Below, piece by piece: positions 23,366-34,734 of a DNA stretch of 64,000 bases. Numbering within the stretch: the first letter of the stretch is position 1; the number at the start of each line of letters is the position of its first letter. Position numbers and translations under genes: made by a program. Source of the DNA: Epiperipatus broadwayi (lineage: Eukaryota; Onychophora; Udeonychophora; Euonychophora; Peripatidae); assembly GCA_028023455.1 (NCBI GenBank), contig JAQFVV010000027.1:4337845-4401844 (forward strand), given 5' to 3'. The notes beneath the pieces are model-generated. The model did not search any database and had not been told where the DNA came from. It saw only the letters and a program-made list of their open reading frames with translations.

Positions 23366-23603
23366 TACCCTTATAATTAATCTGCCTTTATAAATTTTAT
23401 AAAAATAAAAACGTTCAATAATTTTAATTAGCTGAATTTAAATTACCTGTTTTTTAATCAGAATTTTCTAGAAGTTTAGCTATTTATCTAATCTTTTTAC
23501 ACACACCTACACGTGACTTTATATAATTTTATTCTTTATAAATTTTTAAAAATGAAATATTTTAAATTTCCTATACAGAGTTTTAAAATATTTATATGCA
23601 TAA
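23366..23603 (+). repeat. Direct repeat, right copy
   Basis: Second copy of the 21963-22196 repeat, with scattered substitutions. It abuts the RTE element that begins near 23595. Confidence 0.8.
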
Positions 23604-25025
23604 AGCATATACTTGATATATTAAAAGAAGCAGTTGAAGAAATAGAAATTTTTTTTAACAAAGTTATATACCAAATGTCTAAATGATAAAGATGTACCAA
23701 ATGATTAGAAGAATGCGGTGTTAATATTAATATTTTAAAAAGGTGATAAAGAAGATATTAGAAATTACAGACCTATCAGCCTTTTATCAGTTTTATACAA
23801 AAAAAATTACCAAGATAATTACAACTCTTATACAGAGAACATTGGATTTCTACCAACTAAGAGAACAAGCTGGATTTAAAAGTGGTTTTAGTACAATAGA
23901 TCATATTCATATATTGAGAGAAGTTATAGAAAGGACAAATGAATATGAGTTGCCATTATGCTTTGGATTTGTAGATTATGAAAAGGCATTTGATTCTATA
24001 AACATTTCTTCAGTGATTAAAGCATTGGATCATCAAGATATAGATCCAGGATATCATATTTTGAAAAATATTTATAAAAATACAACAGCAACAATTAGAT
24101 TACATAATGATACTAGAAAAGTCAACATTGAGAAGAGTATAAGACAGGATGACTTCATATCTCCAAAACTTTTTACAGCAGTGCTGCAAGAAGTATTTTG
24201 TGAATTAAAATGGGAAGCTAAAGGAGTGAAAGTAAATGGCAATTATTTAAGTCATTTAGATTTTGCAGATGATGTAATTGTTTTTGCAAATAATGCAGTA
24301 GAGCTGCAGGAAATGTTGTGGGAGTTATCAGATGAAAGTAGAACTAAAGATAAATATTAAAAAGACTAAAGTAATGTTCAATGGATTTTCTCAAAATATG
24401 AAAATAAAGATTGATTATGACGAGTTAGAAGAAGTTAACAGCTACAAATACCTTGGTCAGTTTATTAATACAGATGGAAACATAATGGATGAAATTAATC
24501 ATAGAATTAAACTTGGTTGGAATGCTTTTGATAGAAATAACTTGATACTAAAAGACAATTGCCTATGTGTTTGAAAAGGAAAGTTTTTAATAAATGTGTT
24601 TTACTAGTTCTTACTTTTGGATCTGAGACTTGAACACTTAAGAGAAGAGCACTTCAGACCACTCAAAGAAGTATGAAGAAATGCATGTTATGAGTAACAA
24701 GAAGAAATCGAAAATGCAATATATGGGTAAGAGAACAAACAGGTGCTACTGACCTCATTGAAAAAAATTAAAAGATTAAAGTGTAGTCAAATGAACATAT
24801 TGCTAGAAGAGATGGTAATAGATAAACAATTGAAATCTTAAACTGGATTCCAAGAGATTGTAAAAGATTCAGAAAGAGACCACATGAAATGGATAGATGA
24901 AATAAGAAAGTGTGCAGGGGTGATGTGGAGAAGAGAAGCTAAAGATAGGAGATGGATTGAAATTGGAAAGACCTTCATACTGTAGTGGATTGATAATGGT
25001 TGATGATGATGATGATGATATATAG
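23595..25025 (+). pseudogene. RTE-clade LINE, RT and C-terminal part
   Basis: This retrotransposon encoded a reverse transcriptase that copies its own RNA at a nicked target. Visible in order: KKGD..NYRPISLLS; QAGFKSGFSTIDHIH; motif A FVDYEKAFDS; motif B RQDDFISPKLF (Gly of RQGD changed to Asp); motif C FADDV; then KTKVMF, YKYLGQFIN, LKRKVFNKCVL, TFGSET and a C-terminal RRWIEIGKTFI. The 3' end is a GATGAT microsatellite, typical of RTE. Breaks: a frameshift near 24342, another near 24558, and a Trp-to-stop change soon after. Endonuclease is missing (5' truncation). Partial relatives lie at 9985-10640, 18525-18655 and 59829-60220. Not functional. Confidence 0.88.
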
Positions 25026-26093
25026 CTTTAATGTGTGTGTTAAATTTAATATTTTCATAGATTTTTTTATAATGCAAATAAAGTAAAGTGTAAATTATTT
25101 CCATAAATAAATTCACTAGAGATATCTTGATTTTTGATGATGTTAGAAAATTATCAATTATTAATTGCCAGTCGTAAGGCTAAAGTTTTTTCTAGTATAC
25201 TATAATAGCATTTTTTGTTTTGAGTTTAATTAGAAGAGTTCCAATTTTACTTTTAACCCAAGTTGAAATAAAATTTAAACTCAGACAACTGTTTTTATAT
25301 ATTTATAGCTTATTTCTCACTAGCTGATAATCATGTTGTGAGTTATCATCCAGTGTAAAAATTTTCAGTCTAACCTTACAAACTAGAAAATACAGTAAAT
25401 ATGATTTGATCATTTACAATTATTTCTTAGACGCATTAATCCATTTATTATGTGTATAAATATATACAACCATGACAATCTTGTCAATATCTTAAGATTT
25501 CAGATTTGATAATTTGAAGAAAATAATTTTTTCAAATAAATTGCCTTAGAAAAAAGTAAATTTAACTTTTGAAAACTTATCTCATTGGATATCAACATAT
25601 CTTTAAATGTTTAAACAGATTGTCTTAAATATTGAATTCCTATTGTTTAAAAATATAAATAATATAAATACAATATACTTTACAACAAAAGTGTAAAACT
25701 TTTAAATAGTTAAGTGTTTTGGGGGTATAAATGAATAGCTGAAAGATTTAACTTTCTTCTCAGATTCTATATTATTTAATTAAAGGATGTTTCAAAAATG
25801 ATATTTATAGCTGGCTTAGAAATACGTATGCTATAATTGACAAACTGATGTGAACATTTAGTCAATTTATTTTCATATAATATATATCTACTGTAACATC
25901 ATTTTAAAATTATCAGCAGTCTACTTCTCTATGATAATTGTTTTAAGCCTTCCAAAAGCATCTTTTTAGCTGTCTGCAAAGCTATCAAGTGTCATTTTAT
26001 ATACAATAGCATTTCCTTTTATATGCCAAACATCAGACCAATTAGATATATACCATGAAATAATTATGGGAGGAATCTTTTTAAATATTAAGC
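25026..26093. other. AT-rich non-coding stretch
   Basis: Nothing recognisable. Confidence 0.6.
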
Positions 26094-26101
26094 TTTTTAA
26101 T

Positions 26102-29027
26102 CAACCATACTCAATATTTTTTTCCTGGGCCACATATATTTGTTTGCTATAGCAAACAGGCCACAACATGTTATATCAGCAATAAGTAACCAATTGGTGT
26201 CACATGAAAAAATGTCTGACTTCTCAATTCATGCATGCCACAGGTTGTGGATCACTTTATTATATCTTAGAATTAATATATTAATAAAACATAAACACTT
26301 TTATTTGATATAAACATTTATTTAAATATGAATGTGATTTTTTATATTGAGATAAACTTTAAATAATTTTAGATAAATCTGTTTATAAGTGATACATGCT
26401 ACTCTTAATATATCATCAAGATGTGAATCAGTAAGTCTGTTTCTATATACATTCTTCACATATTTCATTTTCAAATAAGATGATTCACAAAGATATATTG
26501 ATGCAAACAATGTGAGCAACATTTGTGCACACTTTTTAACAATTTTATATTTTTCAGGCACTAATTTCCAAAATTCCATATACTCCTTTCCCTCCTTTTT
26601 TTCATTAAAAATGGCTTCCAAATTTGTGTCATTTTTAAATTTAACAAATTCATCAAATAACTTAACATAATCATGTCCAAATGCAACTAACTATTTAATA
26701 GTTGTTATTTCTAAGTGCAGGTATTTTCTATAAGTAAGAGAGAAATCTATAATTTTTTTCAATAAAGTAGCTAAATAATTTGAAATAATTACATAGGTTT
26801 CTGAAGAAATGTCATATCATCTTGCTTAGCATTTGTCAATGTTGGAAAATGATATAGTATTTGATTTTGTATTTCTTGGTAGTAAATATTTAGTTTTTTT
26901 TCAAGTGAAAATACTTTATTTGCCATTTGTGAAATAAGTTTATTTTTGCCTAGAAAACTAATATTAAGATCACAAAATTTTTCTGTGATGTCACATAAAA
27001 AAGGTAAAAGACACCACCATCCATCACTATCAATTTGAGCTCATTATATACTTTATTGATTCCTTGTAAGAATGAAATAAAAACGATTCAAAACTGTTTA
27101 GCCATTGCACTGAAGTAAACAAAAGTACATCATAATAATTACTATTTATTTCATCCAAAAGATTTTTAAATTTTCTGTGGTTCACTTCTCACATTCGAAT
27201 ATAATTCCCAATGTTTATGATAGTTTTCATCACAGCATCTACTTCTTTAATGGATATATGTGCCCCAAGTTTTCTTGGTGAGTTAAACAATGAAATGATA
27301 AAAGATTTGTTAGATTGTATTTCTTTTTAATAGGAAAACAAATCCCTTTTGGGGTCCAATCATTGAAGGACATCCATCAGTGCACATGGAAACCAATTTT
27401 TTTATTTCAATAGTATTATTCTCCAGAAAATTACAAATACTATTGAGAAGATCATTACCTTTAGTTTGATCCTTCATAGGAAGAAATTTCAAAAAATCTT
27501 CATAAATTAAATTCTGTTCTGTACAGTATCTGACGAAAATGGCACATTATGATGTTGCTGAAATGCCAGTGCTATAATCAACAGCCAAACTAAAATATTT
27601 GCAGTTTTTTAAATCTTCTATTATAATATCAAAAATATGTGTTGCAATATCTTCAATACGTCTAATGCAGGTAGAATCTGACAGTTGTAATTTAATTTGT
27701 AATAATATTTGACTTTTATTATTAAATTTATCAAATAATATATTCAAAGCATTTATAAAATATTCTTTCACAACATCAGCATCTGTAAATGGCTTCATAT
27801 TTTTGCCAATTATATAACAAATTTCGTATGATGCTTGTGTTACCACTGCTTCTTGTGAGATTGCCACTGACATAACATTTTGTTGCTGTGGCAATGATTT
27901 CTTAAAGAAAGCTAATTTTCACTTCTTTTTAAAGACCCATGAGTAAAATGTCATTAAACAATTTATGTTTCATAGTATAATGACAATCAATGTTATATTT
28001 TTTTAATGTGACAATTTATCAACAAATCAAACACGTTGCTGAACTTTTGTCATTTAACACAACAAAATATTCCTCTTCCAAGTTCTCTTGAAATATTCTA
28101 TTTTTATCCAATAATTTTCATGTTGCTTGAATACATCATTACAGTGTTTAAATTATAATTTGATCTAAAATATTACACATGTGTTTATACTAATTCACAT
28201 ATAAATCTGTGATGTCTCGCCTTCCAAAATACAGACTAATGGCAGATTGAATTAAAATTTCAAACTTCTGATTGGTCAATTATAAACTCTGCAGTAAATG
28301 TATTTGTCTTTTTAAAATTGTATTTGTGTTAGTTTACTATCTAAAACGCAAAATCATAATTTGTTAGATTACAAAAAGTTTTTTTAAAAATACATTTCTA
28401 TTTATAATTGATGATAATAATCTAATGTGGTCAAATTAAAATAGACGATTACCATCCAATTATAAATTCCAGTCATAATTCATTGAATTACTTATTAATA
28501 TGTTTTAATGTAAAAGTAAATATTTTTGACTAAAATCTGAAAAACAAATAAGTGGGTAAAAAAAAGTCCAGCAACTTCTGTTTTCGTTTGAATTCAAAAA
28601 TACAACTGTCAAAGTCATGGATTGGTGCTCCCTTGTCGAGAAAACAAGATATAACCAATAAGAAGCTTGAAAAAAACAGACGTACGTCATTGTTATACCA
28701 TTAAATTTAAATTTTATTAATTTTTTTTACTTGTAAAAAAAAATACTGAAGATGCTAAAATCATCGAAATAATGCTAAAAATAGCAGGTTGAGAGTGAGG
28801 ACAAGCCATATATGAAGTTACTAGGGCACTTCTCATGAAGACTTGGCAGGTTCTTCAGATCTGTGAAATTAAAAAAAATGACAGATAACATTATTAGTGT
28901 GTCAATAAAAAAAATCAATCACACATGGTTATTCGTTAATTAAGAAGAGTGTTGTCGCATCTGTTAACTGTCGGTCTAATGCTGGGCACACATAAAAGCT
29001 TGGTGGGCCACAGGTTGAGTATCGCTG
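26102..29027 (-). mobile_element. Full-length decayed hAT DNA transposon
   Basis: Left end CAACCATACTCAA (26102-26114) matches the complement of the right end (CAGCGATACTCAA, 29015-29027) at 11 of 13 positions. Flanking 8-mers TTTTTAAT (26094-26101) and TTTTAAAT (29028-29035) differ at one base and fit the hAT 8-bp duplication pattern (T at 2, A at 7). The interior carries a broken transposase on the minus strand. Length is about 2.9 kb, normal for an autonomous hAT. Confidence 0.85.
26322..28100 (-). pseudogene. hAT transposase pseudogene (DUF4371 / SCAND3-GTF2IRD2-like)
   Basis: Read on the minus strand with several frameshifts. First comes a decayed BED-like zinc finger (CLIC..HYTMKH, about 28050-27960). 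The DUF4371 region (27894-27547) has SYEICYIIGKNMKPFTDADV, STCIRRIEDIATHIFD and FSLAVDYSTGISAT, where the family has LA-DESTDIS. Next is VSMCTDGCPSMIGPQKGFV (27492-27310), the TDG-P-M-G block. The C-terminal dimerisation region (26621-26322) has FASIYLCESSYLKMK and RNRLTDSHLDDILRVA. Family enzymes cut and paste hAT elements. Asp of the DE-D set appears partly altered and stops are numerous, so it is dead. Confidence 0.88.
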
Positions 29028-29289
29028 TTTTAAATGGTACTAAATAGCTCTGAATCCAGATAAAAAAGATATTTGTAAGATTTGATACTGGAAGAGTTTA
29101 TTTAATGGTAATTTTGATGTGTTGTCAAAACTAGAAAATATTTTAGATGTAAATTTATTAGCAGGATACTTTGAACTTTGTTTGTATTTTGTTTATATAG
29201 TTACCAGTTTAAAAATACCCCATTCAGTTTATTAATACATTATATATTATTTCTAAATATTACATTTATTCAGTGTTATATAATTTAAT

Positions 29290-29705
29290 GAGTTCTACAG
29301 GGTGAAAAATTCATGGCCAATAGGACTGCCTATCAGCAGCATCATACACTGCTTGACACTGTCTAACACAGAAAACAAAATTATACCAGCTTACATGGAA
29401 ATATATGTTGATGACATTCTAGTATGTGCTCCCAAACAAACTATATTCAGATACAGGCATTACTGGGGAAACACAACTTAAAGTATTTAGATGTGGCATT
29501 CCAAAGAAATAAAAATAGGTTGAATTATAAAATGGTAGCACTATCCATCCACAATCTAAAACACCAATGACTCACAAATTAGCAGGATTCAAAGTATTTC
29601 TTAAGAGAAATTCAATGCTTTGCAAATATGAAGTAGACAGAAAGATCAGCATAGATGGATTTGTAAATGATTTATGTAGTAATACATACTTATATTTTTT
29701 CTAAC
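29290..29705 (+). pseudogene. Penelope-like element RT fragment
   Basis: Frameshifted pieces read GLPISSIIH.., IPAYMEIYVDDILVCAPK (RT motif C YVDD), LKYLDVAFQRNKNRLNYKM and THKLAGFKVFLKR. This matches the order motif B, YVDD, LDV, then the region before GIY-YIG in PLEs. It differs from the PLE copies at 45-48 kb, so it is a second PLE lineage. No endonuclease is seen. Confidence 0.65.
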
Positions 29706-29709
29706 TGTT

Positions 29710-32440
29710 AAAATTAGAGGGTCTCATAATTTATTCATAAAAACATTGTTCTATAACATCAGTTTGTTAATCCTCATAATTGAAAAAGAATATTCTTGCA
29801 ATCCAGTAGGACAACTATTACAAATATCTTGTTTGTGGGGTTTTTTTTTTATACTTTAGTCTCACCACTGTCATTATTAATGCCTGTCTGATCAATATAA
29901 TTGTCTGAAAATTGTTTTTCTCCAAAAAAAAAATCCATCTATTTTATCTTAGAAGCTGTCCTATGGCACATTTATTATCATGAATTTCAGCTCATCTCTG
30001 GTATTTGATTATTTTCTTGATCATCAACATTTCCAGTCATTATATACTCATCTAAAAATTAAAAACAGCCAAAAGCTTTTAACCTGCTTAATTTTTGTTT
30101 CAAATAAAACATGGATCTGGTTTTGAGTATCTTCTTGTATATTGTTCACAATCCACTATATTCTATCAATGTTCAAGAACTCTATAATTCAGAAGCATCA
30201 GTGTTTTACTAATATTTACATCTATAAATAGGTTCTGGAAAATCTTATAACTTAATTACCTTTTATTTTTATTTTATTGTATGTTTATTAATGCTTTTCT
30301 ACCTAATCTTGCTTAAAACTGATCTGAGATAATCCTGCTGACTGCTAAATCTTTTGTTGTTGTTGTTTTTGATTTTTTATATACATAATCTAAAGTGCTA
30401 TAAATGACTTTCAAGTTTTACCATCAATTCTTAAACCATATGTTGTGACTAATTACAATCTTTGTATTTTTTCTTCCACGATTTTAGAGCTGTTTTTTTG
30501 TCTGCAGATGGCTTATTATCATTCTAAGATCAGTCCAGCCTCAGAATCCACTCAATAGCTAAATTATAACTGACTTAGCCTTTCTGATTGGTGTAAAAAC
30601 GGTCATGTGACTGGATTGATATTTATTTGAATTCCAATGCAAAGGGAACAAGGAATTTTTATTCATCAGCAAGTTATTCTATCAATGACACACATGGTCA
30701 TCTCATATACTTTTTTATAATATACTTCATCCATATAGTTTTATAATTTTAATCATTTTTATTATATTTTTACCTTTTATAGTTTTTGCTGATTGCATAT
30801 TGTAGATTAATTGCATAAAAATGTAAAGAAAATGGTTCAAAATTCAAACCTATGTATAAACTATTAGCTTTCTTGGGCTTAATAAATTGTAATCATTTTC
30901 TGAGCTTTTCATCAATTCAATCTAAACTTTCTTTTATACACAAGCATAATCTGCATATAATTAATCATATTATCTAAATCATTTTATAATTAGTTGCATA
31001 GGTGTCACATGCAGATTGAGCAGAAATAATAAAAGTTTTTTTATTTATCTAAGAACTATGTGGATAAGTCAAATTCAATTTTTAAAGATCATGGGAATGA
31101 CAAACCCTATAGATGTTCTTAAATTTTGAGTCTAGTATATTGAAGTTGTTTGATTATTTTCTCCAAGAGCTGTTCAAAGTGATGTTTAGCCACATAGAAT
31201 TGTGATCAAGAAATTTCAACATCATGTTATATTGCTACCACTTCGCATACTATGTTAATAATAATGTATTTTTTTTAAAAGGAACAAAACAAAAAAATAA
31301 AAAAGCAATTAAAGACAATATTTTTTATATAGACACTTTTTATAAAAAATGTATTAAAGGAGAGGGATAAATAAACGAATGATTTACTGCTCAGGAATTC
31401 AAAAAAAGTTCGAATAACGAAGATGTAATAATTAAATTTGTAAAGCGCATACTCGTTACGTAAAGTAATATATATTAAGGCTATAACCTTAAGATCATGC
31501 GCCTTTTTTAAATAAATCCCATGTGTTAAGATTTGTAGAGGTCCCTACTGTCGTTTTTCAGGCGCATGGTTTTAAGGTAATAACGAAGATGACAAATCTT
31601 GACCATGATTCATGGACTTTGAACTCTAGAATCTATCTTTCTACATCTATAAACTACCGCAGGGCAAAGTCGGAAAAATAAAAATTCCGTATAAACTTTT
31701 GTATGAGATAAAACTTATAATCAATAGAAAAAAAAAAACCTAAATAATAGTATAAGAAAACACATACAGTAGTCATAAAATGCAATACCGTTTAAGTCTA
31801 TCAAAAATTCTCTTAACAAAAATTCGTAATGAGTCGGGAAAAGTTATTAATAGCCAGAAAAATAACTTAGAAATAAAAACATTTTAGACAAATAAATAAA
31901 GTATTCACAATTTTTAGTTTTTATAATTGAAAAATGTTCGTTTTTTAAAAACGGAAATGACGTTTGCATTTATGTTTTTAAAGCCCCCATATGTCTTTAA
32001 TTTAAACCATTCTTAAATGTGGCTGAAGTTATAATACAGAAAGCATTGAAAAATAAATATTTTTTTAATCTGGACCTTTATTCTATTTGTACCGTAATAA
32101 TATGTTTTAGATCTCAAATATCTAAAAGACCAGAAGCTCTTTTTCTTTTTTTTTTAAAAGTTACTCTAACAAGTTATCCAACTGCAGATAGTCTTTAGAA
32201 GTATTAAATTTCTTTTCAAAATATTACCAGTTACTTCGAAAAAAAAAAAAATTATATATATAAAAAACAAGCTGTTGATTTTTAAAAGATGTTTATTTTA
32301 ATTTGCTAAATAAATTCTGAATGTATTCATAGTGGATTTCAGCATTAAATAATTACAGAAAAAATTGAAGTAAACAAAACAAATTTACAGATGTAGGAAT
32401 GAAAGTATAAATTTTTAAACATATATTTTTATAAATACTT
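29710..32440. other. AT-rich stretch; inverted repeat at 31483-31581
   Basis: No supported gene. A patch richer in CpG (31400-31700) includes a 21-bp imperfect inverted repeat, ATAACCTTAAGATCATGCGCC (31483-31503) against 31561-31581, and two ATAACGAAGATG words. Confidence 0.5.
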
Positions 32441-32461
32441 CATTCCCCCTACATATTTTTG

Positions 32462-32732
32462 CAATATATAAATAAAGATACCTAAATGTCTCCCAAGATG
32501 CATGTCATGCTGAATCAACTACTTTTGGTTGGCCCAGGTCAAATTTTTTACACGTGACTCCATCATTTATTCAGTATTTATCAATACCAAATTTATAATA
32601 ATTTTATTTACAAGTGAAAACTTTCTGTATTCACAACTTTGACATTATCTATCTCAATAAATTAATGATCATTACTAATTATTTCTTAAACAGGAGATTA
32701 TCTGTAGCCCAGATATACACCTTAAACTTGTC
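32462..32732 (-). mobile_element. HH-B element, decayed copy
   Basis: The minus strand shares the HH-B layout: GTTTAAGAAATAATTAG-type spacer, then a ribozyme remnant at 32470-32540. The remnant keeps ATGCATCTTGGGAG (stem III palindrome 32498-32503, cleavage C and 3' strand of stem I) and CAGCAT of stem II. It has lost CUGAUGA and has GACA for GAAA. Clearly inactive. Confidence 0.6.
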
Positions 32733-32739
32733 TGTCATC

Positions 32740-34730
32740 TTTTAATGTATTAACTTCCTTCATTCTGACACTTTTTATTGTTTCATCTGGTGAGAGTTTT
32801 CAGAAATGCTCAAACTTTCTGTTTTTATAAAATCTTTATTCTACACTAAACTCAATAAATTAGACTTCATTCCCTTTTAATTTAATTTTATAAGCAAATA
32901 ATATTCTAAAAAATCACATTTGATCATTTTAAATATTTAAAAACTGACCTGTAAATATAACAATATACCATAAACATCATCACAGAAATTTACATAAACA
33001 TAAACTAAAAATGAATGAATTAAAATATAAGGTATTTTTTAATGTGAATGAATGAAGGTAGTTTTATGATAACTCTATCAAATTTGGCTTTAAAATTTGA
33101 TATTTATTTACAAAGATTATAATGTTTTAGACGATTTTATCATGAAATCAATTTTGACAGATGATATAATAGACATTGTCTTTATATGTATTATGGCCAA
33201 GTTTATTAACTTCTATTTCTAAAAATAAAACTCAAATAATTGAAAGCTTACCTGTATATTTCTTAATAACAATCAACCAATTAATGTACAAAAATAATTA
33301 AAAATATTCTATAAACAAGCAAAAAATTATTTTAAATTATATTTCAAAATCTTCATGTGAAAACTAGACCAGGAGGATGTGAATATGCTTTGTGCATTTT
33401 ATTCTGTAAAAAGAACAAAGAGATCTTTTGATGTTAGTTGCAGTTCATAAGATGCTGACCACTTCAGATTTTTTCTAATTTTAACATCAATAAAAGTGTT
33501 ATATTAAAATCGAGTTTTTTAAAAAAATCATGAGTCATTATCACTTAGGATAATGTCAATACTATGATCTAATACTACAAGTCAACAGTGCTTTTTCTGA
33601 GGAAACTTTCAATGAACGTAAGGGTTTACAAGTTAAACTGACCAACAAAGACCCTTAAATTTTGTTATTAAATCTTTCAAAAAAAAGTTTTCCATTCCCA
33701 ACACTTGAAATTTTTTTAGTAATATAGTTAAAATGTTGGAAGTAAGAAATTTATTTTAATTTTAGTTTTATTAGTACTTGAAAAAATTAGATTACACAAA
33801 TATAGGATTAGGGATTAGGGCAATAACATTTATGAACTTCAGTATTAATTTATAAAATTGTTATTATATCTTGAATCAATTTAATCTTGAATAAGCTTCA
33901 TGTGGCAAAACAGCAATGAATTCATTTTAATACTCTTATGAATTTCCAATTCATCATAATTAAAAAAATCGGATAATTAAATGATACGATTCATAATTAA
34001 ATTTAATAAAGAGGTCACTAAAAGATTTTTATTGGCTCTACTTACAATGAACAGGAAATTCACAAAGGATATTCTTTTGAAGATGAAGTGTTTTGAATAG
34101 CCTTATATGGTCAATGTGATAATTATTTTTGTGCTTTATATTTTGAATGTATAAATCCTTATTCTTTATTAAGTATTTACATTTTTCATAATATTCATTA
34201 AAATTATTGAAAAAGTGAATGAAATCTTAAAAATAATATATCAACTTTGCAAATATGCAAAAAGATTAATAAATTGAAATACAAAATCATAACATTGGTT
34301 TTCATTTTAACCTTCAAGCTAAAAAATGTTTTCAAGAAATAAATAATTTGGCATCAATTGTTTTATTGATATGACATATTTTAATAAAGAAGACATTTAA
34401 GTAATGAATATAATCTTTGAAATTTAAAAATTTGATTTATAATTTCAAAAAAATATATATAACATGAAAGTGTAATTTTTGCAGAGACATTTTGTTTAAC
34501 AAATAATAATTTCCTGTTACATTAATTCATTTATTAGTCTTATATTCTCCTAAAAAGAAATAAAATTTGAATGTAAATACCAGGTAGTCATGAAGAAAAG
34601 TAATATTATACTTAATTTTACAAAAATAAAACTACATTGATTGTGAACTTATAATTTTTGATTTCAAAATTTTAGCAAAAAGCTATAGACATACAGTGAG
34701 TACTTTTGAGGTCAATAAAATATTTTTGCT
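32740..34730. other. AT-rich non-coding stretch
   Basis: Nothing recognisable. A short GGGATTAGGG run near 33810 is too short to be meaningful. Confidence 0.6.
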
Positions 34731-34734
34731 AAAC

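Noticed and set aside
33805-33825. Telomere-like GGATTAGGGATTAGGG
   Set aside because: Only two or three imperfect units; expected by chance or as a trivial interstitial repeat.
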